This document shows, piece after piece, positions 37,397 to 49,642 of a stretch of 64,000 nucleotides of DNA (position 1 is the stretch's first letter; each line of letters starts with the position of its first letter). The notes beneath the pieces were generated by a model. It was not told the DNA's origin, did no database searches, and saw nothing but the letters and a program-made list of their open reading frames with translations. The stretch is from NCBI GenBank assembly GCA_021613375.1, contig CM038710.1, forward strand, positions 26,796,763 through 26,860,762, written 5' to 3'. Origin of the DNA: Megaleporinus macrocephalus. Its lineage: Eukaryota; Chordata; Actinopteri; Characiformes; Anostomidae. The translations under genes and the position numbers were made by a program.

Positions 37397-37975
37397 AGCA
37401 GGCCCAGAGTGGCGAATCGGGAGGTGCGGGAGGATTCCCGATGGGCCGGCTCATGTCAATCTCAAGTTTGGGCCGGTTGGAAGGGAAAAATTATTTTGAC
37501 ACTTATCTGTCACTTATCTAATCTTTATCTTACATTCTTTCTTCATTCAACTACGTATTTATTCTCTAATTTGATAGCACAGCCCCTACACCGCAGTAGA
37601 TTAAGTGGGTTCTACCATCTGAGGGAATTCTCCCCTCCTTAATGTTTAAGTTGGTTTCGCCCACGAGTCGTCTTTTCTGGAGCGGTCAAATTAAATATAG
37701 CAACAGAATAGCGTGAAGCGTCTGTCGGTGGTGATGGAGGACAGAAAGAGGCAAGGTGTAGCCGAAAAGGAATGGTTAAAAAAATGAAAGGTGTTGGAAG
37801 AAAATGCTGCTAAATGTGTGAAATGAACAGATCTGTTTTTTGGAGGACAGACTCCAGTTCAGCCGGTAAACAGAGATCCGGAAATTAGTCTGTATCGTCA
37901 GTGTAACGCTATTGCGCAACGTTTGCAGTGTCAACTTAGCGTAGGTTATTTTGTAGAGCCCAATACACACCAATA
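37397..37975 (+). mobile_element. hAT-type transposon 5' part
   Basis: It begins near CAGGCCCAGAGTGGCGAATC and has GGAGGATTCCCGATGGGCCG, blocks I associate with fish hAT elements that have a ZMYM-like gene. A dead gene start follows at 37,734. The right end was not found, so the end given is only where the coding resemblance fades. Confidence 0.55.
37734..37893 (+). pseudogene. Dead hAT-type gene, N-terminal part
   Basis: From ATG at 37,734 the frame reads MEDRKRQGVAEKEWLKK, stop, KVLEENAAKCVK, stop, TDLFFGGQTPVQP. The layout (basic R-K-R, G-x-A-E-K, lysine run, L-x-E-N-A-A-K-C-x-K, then an F-F-G-G box) is that of the N-terminus of hAT-related genes common in fish. Two TGA codons within the first 50 codons break it. 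What follows (PVNRDPEISLYRQCNAIAQR) stays in the same frame. Confidence 0.6.
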
Positions 37976-40900
37976 ATCACACATATCCAGTTTCAAGCCG
38001 AAAATAATAAACGTAGTTAAGAAGTGTAGTATATAAGTAGCCGAACTTATTAATGGTATGTTTTTGTAGCGTCGGAGCAGCAAACGCCTTCTGACGCTTG
38101 ATGGAGGCAGTGACTACTGAAGGAACAGGTAGAGGATAGTCTAACAGTTATTTAAACTCTATTTGTAATGTAAAGTATAACATAGAGAGTATATGTGATA
38201 TACGTTACATTGTGTTAGTGTTAATGTACACAGAGAAGGAAATTCTCATGTCTATAGACAATGTTATTAATAAAGTTGAGAGACCAGTGCACTGCTTAGG
38301 AGGCTTTTGATGCTGTAGGTAGCTACTGAACATACGTGTAGTGAAGCTACTTAAGAGTTTAGTGTAAACCTAACAATAGAGCTCCTCTCTATTGGGAAGA
38401 AGATGCTATGTGAAGATGCCTCTACAAATGTAAATACGTTTTCATCTTTATCACATTTTTACCTTTTAAATCTCTATCTATCTGGATTAAACATGTTTAA
38501 GTGAAGTGCTCTCTGTTTACTTAACAAAATATACCTGAACTTATAGCCAATAAAAAGACATGCCTGCTGGCTGCTGTCCTCCTCCATGAAAAAAGTGGGC
38601 CAGATTTTCTTCACATTCTGTTGATAATAAAGATAGGTTTAGATTCAAAATCTTACAAATTGCTCCTTTAAATGTTGTTTTTTGATGGCTCAGAAGAAAG
38701 CTTGATGAGAAGTGGTTGAGTTCCTGTGTTTTGTTCAGCTGCTGATAAACATGCATGTTATTATGTTTGCAAATATGAACACAGCATGTGAGTGTACTGA
38801 GATCTCCACTACAGCTGAAGAGGCTCTTCTCCAGCAGGAGATTTAAAGTCTTGTCTTTCCGTTTGATTCCTCTTTAGAAGAAAGTACAGAATTAATGTTA
38901 AGGAGGTTTTTTTATTTTATTTTTCTTTTTAACAAACGTTCTCTTCTTGCTGTGCCCAGCTTTGCACATTGCCAGCCATGCGAACCGGTCATTTCAACTT
39001 CGCTGTAAAGCCATTTTTGCTGGTGCGGTTTCCAAAAGAGCGATGAAAGTCGGCTTCATCTCGCACCATATGTTCAGCATCTTCAGCGCTTCCCCCCTGA
39101 CGATTTACTGTGGCCAGCGGCTTAATCCACATTAAGGATATGGGAGGATAGCGGAGAAAAAGCCTTTCTTCCTGTCCGTGTTTAACCTGAGCAGGGCCTG
39201 GGTTGGTCTGGCCACACCTTGTCTGAGCGCTTCTGTTCTCGGCGAGTTGGAGGCCAGCTCGGGGGGCCAGCTGGCTTGGGCTTCTGGTTTATGTGGGCGG
39301 CAGCAATGCAGGCAGCCAGCACATTTTCATTCAGGATAAATAAAGAGATCGGAGGGAGCTTTGAATGCTAGTACGTTCACCGTGCGATCGCTTGGCCCGC
39401 AGGAACTGCAAACGGTCAGGCGTTGGAAATGGAAATGAAATATTTGGCTGAGAAAGAAGAAAGAAGAGATAGTTCTGTCGCCGCTGGGCCAGCGCTGCCA
39501 GGTACAAAAATGAAACGGGGCCTGGAGCCGAACTGAACTAATTTGTCAGCGCTACCATCTGTGCTTCTTTTGGCCTCCTTGGCCCACAGACAGGCCTCGG
39601 CGGTCGACATCCTACCCCAGTCGAACTGCTTGGAAGATATGAGTGCTTCTCATGGTTTGGCCTACAGACAGTCCGCTCCTGCCACCCACTTAGTGATCTC
39701 AGTAGCTGGACACGACGGCTTACTGCCAATCCCCCGTACTCCGCCGTCCAAGGCCCGCTCTCGTTCCCTCTCTCGTCCTCCCTCCCTCGATTTTTTCCTC
39801 AAGATCACCCATTTTGAGTTAGCTAAAACACATATGGTTGCTAGCCCAGGCATTAAACCACACTCTCCGCCCCCCGTCCATGTTTTTATTCCTATTTGCA
39901 TGACTAAATAAGTTCCTCTTAGGCCAGATGTCTTTGTGTTTTTGTATTGACCAAAAGAATCTGACCTGAACTGACCAAAAGTTACAGTAATGACAGAATG
40001 AACCCGTTTGTACTCACCTTGGCCTGTAATAAATAGTCTATTCATTTCGTTTTCCTTTCGCCCGGGTTTGTACCGAGCCCATCACCGCAAAGCTGCGGCT
40101 CCCTTCATTTTTTTAATACAATGCACGAGAAGTGAGTTTTGGTCGCTGCTAAGCCGACGCATGAGGTCAGAGCGATTGTGTTGTTCTTGCGCGCCGCTCA
40201 CATTAAAACTTAGATGATTAAATGAGTTATTGAAAATAAATATTTGCCTTGCATGGTAGTGCGCATAGAGGTTTTACTGTGCAACTTTTCCATTTGGCAA
40301 AGGAGCCCAAGGCACCACCCTGCACTGAAGAAAGCACGAGTCCTCGCACACACACACTCACGCACAAACACTCATATGCACACAACACACACCAGTGCAG
40401 AAACCACAGGGGTGGTGAGCTCTAATCTGGAGCCATTAGCCCACTTTAAACACATTCCCCAAGTTATAGCCTACTTCGACAACCTCTCCAAAGCACACAG
40501 AGTCTCTCTCAGTTCTCTTTCCCTTTCACTTTCTCCACTGCAAGAGCGCATTGCTCTAACTTACAACACAAAAAAACAGGCGCGTGTATTTACTTGTGTG
40601 TGTACACATGGTCACACTTGTCTGACCTTGATTGTAACATCACATATATACACTCACGTACATGTGTTTGCGTTTATACAGTGTCAGGATGTGGGGTGTA
40701 GAAATCTTATGTTACCCTGGTGTTTAATGTGTAGGTACAGACTGTGTTTCATTTTCAGTCCGTCAGTATTCCAGTACTGTTTTTCTAGTGGTGCTCTATC
40801 AGGATTGTCCTACATGGAGAAATATCTGCTGTTTCTAATTACTGTTTTGAAGGGCAGTGGAGAGATTGTAAACACCAACATAAAGAGGTTTAGGTGTTGG

Positions 40901-41955
40901 GTCACCATGAGCCTTAAGAACAAACGGTATTAGGCCAGTTGGTGTTGTGACGTTAGTGGTGGAGAGTACTGTCCAATGCATCCAACTGCTTGGAGATCTG
41001 CTGACTGTGAAGACCATAGCACATGATTTCCATATTTTTTTATGCTCATCACTTCATTCTCATCCATTCTCTGACCCCTGTGGATGGGAGCATTTATTTA
41101 TTCCCACTAGGATAGAAATGTTCCATCAAAGGATGCTGATCAAGCGTCAGAGCAACTTTGTATTGGTCCACAGTGAGCCTTCCTTATATGTGGATAAGTG
41201 GACTAAACCATGCTAAACTATATATCTGGTACAAGTGGATCATACATAGCTGAAGTGCTGCTGGAGTTTTTAAAGGTGCCATGGAAAATGGAAAACTGTG
41301 TTTACTGGTATAGTATTCATGAGGAGAGATCGGTAACTGGAACTGACATACAGTCAAACTCAATCACCGTTTCTCCTCCTTTAAACACAAATCCTGCATT
41401 CAAACAATTCCTAGACTGTTAAGTGACAGTCTTATTAATATCTACGCCTTCAAAATGTACCTATATCTTCTTACGGTCTGACCCAGCCAAACATTGACAG
41501 CAGAGCAGCAGCAGTGAACATGGTGAACTGTGTGGAGAAATCTGTTGTGGCTGTGAAGAGATGTGAGCAATTTTCATACCCTTCCACAGGAGCTGTACTG
41601 TTCCACCTTCAATACTATAGTTTGTACAGCTGCCACAACTGCAGCATCATTTAAGGTGAAACGAAAAATTCATAAAACAAGTTTGCCAACAGGAAGCCAA
41701 ATTCAGCTCCCATGTGTTTTAACAAGGTCCTGGACATCTTTAACACAAACTTGTTAGTTTGTGTCTTTCTGCTTCTGTGTGATTATCGCTGTGTCTCACT
41801 GCAAATCAGAACACTCTAAATTATTCATCAGCTCACAGAAGAAAGGAAAACAGCTCCTTCCATCCTAGGACCATTTATAAGATTGTAAATCAGCATGTAC
41901 TGTCAAATGTGGCTTTTTTCACATACATATGTCACATACCTTCTATGCAGAATAA
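37976..41955. other. Gene-free stretch with candidate conserved DNA
   Basis: No gene. The part from about 38,940 to 39,620 is the longest repeat-poor, balanced-composition stretch in the intergenic region (blocks such as CATTTTTGCTGGTGCGGTTT and GGCTTCATCTCGCACCATAT). It is the best candidate here for conserved regulatory DNA. Short (CA)n runs lie at 40,350-40,400. The frame at 40,244-40,933 is simple-sequence rich and unlike known proteins. Confidence 0.4.
38940..39620. other. Candidate conserved non-coding element between ptch1 and fancc
   Basis: About 680 bp without simple repeats or transposon marks, more GC-balanced than either flank, and without a credible exon. Distal Hedgehog-pathway enhancers are plausible in this interval, but the sequence alone does not show any activity. 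Confidence 0.3.
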
Positions 41956-42429
41956 TTAAAAAAATAAATGAATGCATTCTATGACATCTTTGCACACCTC
42001 AGAGAAAAGCTCTGTAAGCACTGATGAAGGACTAGAGGATGACCAACACAAACTGTGCAGTGACAGATGAGCTACAGTCTCTGACTTTACATCTACATCT
42101 ACATGGTGGACCAGCCAGATAGTAGTGTCTAATAGAGTGGGCAGTGAGTGGACACAGTGTTTAAAACCTCCAGTCTGATCCACTTGTTGTTCCAGCACAA
42201 CACACACTAAGTCTCACTGCAGTGTTGAGAATGATCTACCACCCACATAATACCTGCTCTGTGGTGGTCCTGTAGGGCTTCTGATCATTGAAGGACAGAG
42301 GAAAAGGGGACTTACAATATATACAGAGAAACAGATGGACTACACTCTGTAATCATAGAACTAACTGATCAAATGGAAAATAAAGGTAGATACAAGGAGG
42401 TGTACCTAATAAAGTGGTCAGTGAGTGTA
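41956..42429. mobile_element. Fish interspersed DNA repeat, right part
   Basis: It ends with AGGTGTACCTAATAAAGTGG and TCAGTGAGTGTA, a terminal sequence found throughout fish genomes. Upstream are CATGGTGGACCAGCCAGATA and CAGTGTTGAGAATGATCTAC, which I also associate with that repeat. I did not find the matching inverted left end, so the start is approximate. Confidence 0.6.
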
Positions 42430-45400
42430 TATTTTGGAAAAGACCCTAAACCATAACCTCATTAACAAGAAAGAAAGGTTTTGCCCCTTCAATTCAATCA
42501 CAATTTGTAAACAGTTAAATACATTTAAGTTATGGTTCTGAGATCATAGTGTAACTGTGTTTACCTAAAAATTCCTTATATTTTTGTCCTCAAAATGTCC
42601 ATACACACACACACGCTCACACATACACACACACACACACGCACACGTGCCCACACACACAAACACAAATCACCCTCATACTCAGGCAATCTGGAAGCAC
42701 TACCAGGTTCCATGGGGACGGCCTCATAGCCCCCTGAAGTCCCACTGCTGTTCTGCAGTACAGTCCATATCCTGCTCCCTATAGCCTTTAAACAGTCTTC
42801 CCATTGTGCAAAGCTTACACCCCTATACCTCACTGTGATTACTCACTTACTGCGCTACACACTGTACGTGCATAACATCAGTTTAGTGTCCAGAGTGTGG
42901 TCTAGCCTGTGCCGTGCTGGAGCTGCTGCTGACGCTACGTCCATGCAGAGGCAGAAAATGGGGTTATTTACAGAACAAGCCTCAGTGCAGAGTTTTACAA
43001 CACTGACTGCTGAGTGTATACCGTTATATGCAAATGCTTGAGTGTCTCTGTCAAATTACATGCTTGTTGATATTCTAGGTTAAAAACATCTTATACAGAG
43101 ACACACTTCTGCACAACTACTGTTTGCTGAGTTTATCATATGGCAAAATAAATAAATAAATACATTTTAAAAAATTAAAAGGATTAATGAACCATGTAAT
43201 ATAGCCTCTGTATATGTTGTATATTTTTAGTTTTAGATTTTCCCAAAGTGTTAAAACTCATAAATAAATAAACATAAATAAATAAATAGTTTCTTTTAGA
43301 GGTAATTTTACAATCAACAAAATGTTCATTCATATAAATTAACATACAGCTGTTTTGCATCCATCTGTATATGTGCTATGTTATCACAAATCATAAAACA
43401 AAATATCAAATGTCCTTTCAAGTGGTGTAGTTATTGTTGTTATTTTTTCAGCTACTCATTAATTACATTTCATTCATACATTTATTAAGGAGATCTAATT
43501 GTCCACCCGCATTAGGAAAGGGAATAGAAACAATAAAACAAAAGAGAAAATCAAGTTGCTATAAATTTGTTAAAGGGCCCATATCATGTAATATCTACAT
43601 AGGTAAACTTTTTTTTATATTTTCAACATTTACATTAACTCCCCGGACCATATATGGAAACTATGCTGCTAAACCAGCCTGTTTTAAACTAATTGTTTCC
43701 GTGTCTACGGATCTATTTATTTACAAATATCCATCTATTCAGCCTACAGCCATTTAGGACCATCCACTCATTTTAAAATTCTATACATTTTTCTGCTTGG
43801 AGTGGAATTGGAACAGAGCTCATTTACCTAAGATTAGTCCTAATGGGATAAAGAGAGGTTAGAACATGGTCATGTATGAAGAGTTGTGGTACATAAAACT
43901 ACACACGTGTTTATTTTAAGGAGAAAAAAATACAAATATATATAAAAGGTATAGAAAACGTTTTTAAAACAGCTGGGTACGACCTGGTAGACCATAAAAA
44001 CTGTCACCACCAGATAAACAGCACGGGTAGAAAAAACAGTCCCACCATTGGTTTGAAAAAAAAGAAGTGTAGCTGTCAATAAGCTGTTACAGAGAAAATA
44101 GACAAAAAGAAGAACATCTGCTAATCAAACAAAGCAGCTGCTGGCGTTCTCAGAATAATGGACTGACCACCCCAGACCTCAGCAGCATTAAACGTGTTTA
44201 GGATTTTAAAAAATGATAAATTAAACCTTCACACTTAAAAACAATACATAGTTTGCAGAGTTCAATAGCAGAAGTTTACGTACAAACAACAGTCTTTCAC
44301 AGTCTTTTTTATCCCTGTACTCCCACAGTGTGGCTAAACAGCATTTTCACAGCCATAAAATAACATAAACAAATATTTTGTCTAGATTAAAAACTAATTC
44401 ATGTACAGGTTTTACCATAGTTACTTCTGCTCTCCCTAAAACAACAACTTCTTGTCAATCTTAGCAGGTAATACATGACAATAATCTAGTCCTATTTGCA
44501 TTAAGAATTTTGTACATACAAAGATAAAGAACAGTATAACCAGATAATGAATATTGTGTTTAAGGACCATAATGGTGATTACACTCTAATACATGTTACT
44601 GATTTCTCTCCCCTCAGTGAATCAAAAGCTCATCTAAGTCTTAAAAACCTTCATGTGGTCCAGAAGTGTTTGTATGTGTTTGTCACAGATTTGTAAAACT
44701 CTTCGTGCTGAATTGTGAATTGTGTGCATCACAGTTAAATGTGCTATAGCTGCTGCAGAAGTGATCATGACTGTTGGCAGTGCTAGAACTTAATACCCCC
44801 CTCCTCTGGAAAGATTTTTCCTTTAAGCAGTGCCACCTAATGGCCATTTATAAAATGGAAACAATGTCTAACACCCCTTTTTTGCATAGGTTAGTTCAGT
44901 TAAAGCTCCGGATCACTGATTCTGTTCAGGAAACAAAACATTGCAGTTGATTTCTGTGCCTCTAATACTTGTAGGCTCTATATATCAGTTTATATCATTT
45001 TTAATGCATACAGATTCTATTTTATTTAAGTCAGCAAGTAAAATTTTCCTTCTTACTTTTTGTAGTACATAGAAATCATATGTCTCATTTTACTTAAGTC
45101 TATTTGAGTGGAAAGAACATATTTACATTTGGTTCCTAATTCATTCCTAATTCAAATTGGGTATATGTTAAAGGAGAATTTCACCAATTTTCCAATGCAG
45201 ACATGCATAATTCAATTCCTGAGGTAATTACTTAGTGGTTTGATGAGAAATTATTAAATGTAGAGAAACTAATTGACTTTTAATAAGGGTGGTGACAGAA
45301 ACCCAGGATTGTGCAGTCTACAACAAAAATATGGACATTTTATTTAGTTTTCAATACCAGTGAAGTATACATTTTATGTGTCTATATGTGATGGTGATTG

Positions 45401-46470
45401 TGGTAAAATAGTGGCACAAAAAGTTTTACTGGGGGACTACTTTGCCTTATAATGCATTACATGTATGTCTCCACCATTACTGGATTTCATTGTAGTTCAT
45501 TGTAGCTTAAAAATTTATCTCAACACTGTCATAGTGTAATCTCCTGGGCATGACGCAGTGTATTTATAACAATTTCATGTAAAAAAATGTGATGCAGTCC
45601 TTGAAGGCATTAAAGAAGTCATTTGTAAGATGATACAACCTATCAAATTCACATTCCAAACTGTAGGGGGAAACATATCACCAGAAAATGCACAGACCCT
45701 CCTCCTCCCCCTTCAGTTCTGATATTGTTTACATCTTAACAACTGAAATTAAGAATAAATGTCTATAATGTTGTTCTGTTGTGGACAGTGCTTTACTAAT
45801 GGTCATATTGCTGAATAATTTACACCGTATATATGCTCTCAGACATTTTGCTGCATTTCAATCTACAACCCAAGTTCTTACCTGAGCCTTTTTACTCCCA
45901 CTTGTTATGTGTTTCATTAAGACATTTGAGGATAGTTTGAGGGTGCTCTTCCTATTACAGACCAATTTCTTTAATGAGACCCTAGTCTTAACCTGAACAT
46001 TAGATAATAGACATTAGAAAAATTAATTAAATAATATAAACACAGTTAGTACCTAGTGCTTAATACCCACCAAACCCATTTTCCCCACTTTACAAAGAGA
46101 TACATGTTTACTGACAATGACAGCAAGGTAAAAGTTTGAATAAGTCAATAAAACATGTTCAAAGTCATATTATTATTTGTTTGCCATTTAAAACTTCTTT
46201 TGGAATATTGCAGATTGTGGGCGACACATTACTGCACCAGTTTTCTCAGAAAACAAAAACAAATTGAGTTCATAATTCAGTTAAAGAAACAACATAATGT
46301 ATTAGTTCCAAAACAATTTGTAGAAATTGTTAAAACAGGCTCGTTAACTACAAGCATGGACTAGTCACAAACAGCCACTTAAGCAAACACTGCAGTCACT
46401 TAAAATTGGGTTTTACTTAGAATGATTTTTGTTTGTATTTGTTAATTTATTACATTATAATAAGTTTGAT
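42430..46470. other. Gene-free stretch
   Basis: AT-rich. A (CA)n tract lies at 42,602-42,665. A block at about 43,570-43,700 (AAAGGGCCCATATCATGTAA) is another common fish repeat end. The remainder shows no gene or RNA that I can support. Confidence 0.45.
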
Positions 46471-46650
46471 TAGTCCGCTGATCTGGGTTCAGCTCTCGAA
46501 CTCCCTCACTGCTTTAAATCGCTGCTGAACAGTGGGGATAAATCAGGTGTAGTCCGCTGATCTGGGTTCAGCCCTCGAACTCACTGCCTCAAGTCGCTGC
46601 TGAACAGTTGGGGGTAAATCGGGTTTAGTCCGCTGATCCGGGATCAGCGC
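46471..46650. repeat. 76-79 bp tandem duplication next to the fancc promoter
   Basis: TAGTCCGCTGATCTGGGTTC starts at 46,471 and again at 46,550; a third, partial copy starts at 46,626 (TAGTCCGCTGATCCGGGATC). The two full units also share CTCGAACTC, TCGCTGCTGAACAGT and a GGGRTAAATC end. The third breaks off into the GC-rich promoter. Confidence 0.9.
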
Positions 46651-46797
46651 TGCACATCAAGCGCCGCCCTCTTTACACAGCGCGCAGCCAATGGCAGATG
46701 ACAACATCCGGTTAATCTGAGAGAGCGGGAGGTTCAGGAAGAAGCTTCGACGTTTCACTGAGAGCTGCAGACAGGTTTCTGGATGCCGTAGTCACAG
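46651..46797 (+). promoter_or_regulatory. fancc: Likely fancc promoter and non-coding first exon
   Basis: A GC-rich, CpG-containing patch in AT-rich surroundings. It has a CCAAT box (46,688-46,692), an ETS-like ACATCCGG at about 46,704, and a strong donor CACAG|GTCAGT with the intron starting at 46,798. No ATG-led frame fits before the donor, so exon 1 would be untranslated, as in human FANCC. There is no TATA box. The start of transcription is likely within about 46,700-46,760, but I cannot fix it. Another promoter further right is possible. Confidence 0.5.
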
Positions 46798-48889
46798 GTC
46801 AGTAGATTAAATGCGTTTGGCAATGTGTTCACTTTATGTACACTGTGTGATATATTACCTGGTTTTGAAGTTCAAGGCCTAAGAGACCGGCGTTAGCTAG
46901 TCAGCTTCGTGCTGGCCGTTCCTCCCACAACGTAATGTAGGTTCATTTAGCTACCAGCGTTACTGCTGGTGTTAAACGCAGACAGGTTTACAGCCACGCT
47001 TTACATCAACACTGAACCTTAAACTACATAACATACCAAGCAAAGCAGTGATATAGCTAGATAACGGTAACAAGTAATGAGTCGAGTAAAATAAACTAGA
47101 CGTCCCCTTCTAAAATGTCAGCTGGTAAGAATACTGATTTACTTAATTGACCTCTTCACTGGAGTAAGTAAGTCTTTTGAGGATGTCAGTGGAACTTACA
47201 GCTGAATACAGTACGTATCAGCAGAGAACTGAATGTACTTAAAGGAGAACCTGACTGTAAAGACCCTATGTGCCTTAAACCCGTGTACAGGTCCAGTACT
47301 ATTAGACTTCGGCATGTAAACCAAATCTCGGCAAGGAAGTAGAGGCGATCAAAAAAGTCTTGACTAATCATTTGCCTGGTACCAGACACTTGCCGAAGTT
47401 GGAAAGTCTGAATTCTGTATTAGAGTTAAATAAGTGGACGAGAGAGAACAGCAATCTGATGCAGCAACCAAAATCAGCTGCCTGCTAATAAACAGAATTT
47501 GTCTATTTAAGAAATAAAGTGGTTTTGGTTTGATTTTGACAATATATTTACATTGTATGGGATATAAACACTGTATTAGGGCCTGTATGTCTTAACAGTC
47601 AGGGTTACCTTGAAACGCTCTTCTTCTCTTTTGTGGGATTCTTTTGGTCTAAATTAAAACGATAAAAATCCAGAGACAATCAGAGTCTACAATATGACCA
47701 GTCCCACAGCAGTCCAGATGCTGTCACCAATAAAACTTAATAAAATTAAACACAAACACAACTCTCTAACTAAATGTGAATTACTACTGTATAAAGTATA
47801 TAATATACAATATTATAATATATTAAATAACACGAGTGAACTTAGCCTCTGTACACTGCATAACATCATGACACACTAATAATAACTGTTCAGCTGATGA
47901 AAGAGCTCCGTTCTGTCTATACGTGAGGTGCATCATGGCCATCGTGACTTACTCTATTCTGAAGTTCGCACTCCCTCCAACTCAGTGACAGCAGAGAGAG
48001 GCAGATACTTTAGGAGGATTTATTTGGAAATGCGAGCAGAGTTTCATGTCAGGGAGTCTGATTGGCTACAACTTGCTATAACTGGTCCTACGGCTCCCCT
48101 CTTTCTTTAAAAATGTAAAGATGCATTAAATATTTTTTATTATTTATATTATTCAATGCTTTTAAGTAAAATAAATCAGATACGTGGAAAAATGGATGGA
48201 TAAATATAAAAGGAGAAACCCTGAACAAGTAAAACATCACAGTTTGTCCTAGACCTGAACAATAATTCGATAACGGTATTTACCGCGATATGATATGTTT
48301 TAATAACGGTGATATTATTTTTGCGGTATATTGATATGCATTATTTACAGCAATGTAGCCGCGGAATCACTTTTAATGGCTCGTCGGCACGTTGCAAATG
48401 TTCCTTTCACCTGACGGTGGCAGCAGTACATGAATGTATAGTATGTTCCACCGCTGTGTTAGCAAGGCAAAGTTAAATTAACTTTAGACTCATTTAGGGC
48501 TCGTTTATTCTCCCTCTACGTGCGGAAATGTCCGTGTGCGTTTCAAGCGATATAACCGTCACTGCCACATACATTCTGTGCGTCTGCTCCGTTAACATGG
48601 TTGCTGAGCAGTAGAAGTAGAAGGCAGTTCGGAGTAAATCAAACATGGCGACGGTGGATGAGCTCGTAGTTCTGTATTTTCTTCAAAAACGAAGAAAAAC
48701 AACTGTTTGACTCTGCGCCGCGGCAAAGACACATCATGGTTAAAATTTCTAACCAACTCGCAACCAATCTTCAAAAAGTCCCACCGTTTCTTCTTCACTG
48801 TGTTCGTATGGAAGTGGTGGCTGCAGTGGTCAAGTATGTGTAATTGCAGCCCAGAGAACCAGTAGGCGTAGCAAATGGGCGGAGACTAT

Positions 48890-49642
48890 GTCAATCTTTT
48901 TTGCATCAGCCAATCATATACCAATAATGAATTGTCAATCAGAAGATGCATTGGCCAATCAAAGGAAAATAAAAAAGATGGTACAGACTGCTCCGGCAGA
49001 GAACTATGAAGAGAGAGTCACTACACTGTTTAAAGCGATACAGTCGCCTCATTTCTTTTTCAGATCAGTGTGATTAACCAATATAAAATAGTCATTCAAT
49101 GTAATTATGATATAAATATTACAGTTTTTCTAGATTCTAGATTGTTTACACACATTTTCTGAAAGCATGCCTCATACTATCAGCTCCGGTCATTCCGGCT
49201 CTTCTAATATTGCCTTGGCCTTCAGCGGCTGTGCTCTGGAAGTCTATAAGTTGTTGATGCTCATTCTTAAATCAGCGCTGTGTTACTTATAGCAGTGTTT
49301 TAAGAACCATTTTAAACGATTTAAGACAATTAGCGAATGGTTTTGAGAGCCATCCGCCAAATGACTACCTCCAGTTTGGTTTGGAAAGGGTAATGGAGGA
49401 TTTAGTTCAGTTCAGTGCTGATATTGACCTTCAGCTAACTGTACTTCAAGATGTGGCCCAAATCTGTGTACACTAACAAATCTGTGTGTGGGAACATTAC
49501 CTGCTAAATTAATTCAACAAACTCTAGATTGGCTGATGCAAAGAATGATGGACCACTCAGTGTAAACTGCGATTGGCCAATGCAAAAAGTGATTGACGGC
49601 CATGAGCTGTTATTTAATTGCTTGATGCAAAAAATGATTGAC
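48890..49642. repeat. Foldback array of five 27-bp CCAAT modules
   Basis: The module GTCAATC, six to seven bases, TGCATYRGCCAATC occurs twice in forward orientation (48,890-48,915; 48,934-48,960) and three times in reverse (49,527-49,553; 49,571-49,597; 49,616-49,642). Four of the five carry a CCAAT or ATTGG core. Outside the array, GTTAACATG...GCAGTAGAAG at about 48,592 is mirrored by an inverted version near 49,880. This points to a MITE-like foldback element of about 1.3-1.5 kb. I cannot name the family. Confidence 0.75.

Noticed and set aside
40244..40933. 229-codon open frame, the longest in the window
   Set aside because: Begins in CA repeats (HTHSRTNTHMHTTHTS) and continues in serine/leucine/cysteine-rich low-complexity sequence. 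No splice or promoter context and no family match.
44165..44173. GACCACCCC, one mismatch from the GLI site GACCACCCA (also GGGTGGTC at 32,546 and GACCACCTC near 15,095)
   Set aside because: About a dozen such one-mismatch hits are expected by chance in 64 kb on two strands, and none lies in a convincing conserved block.
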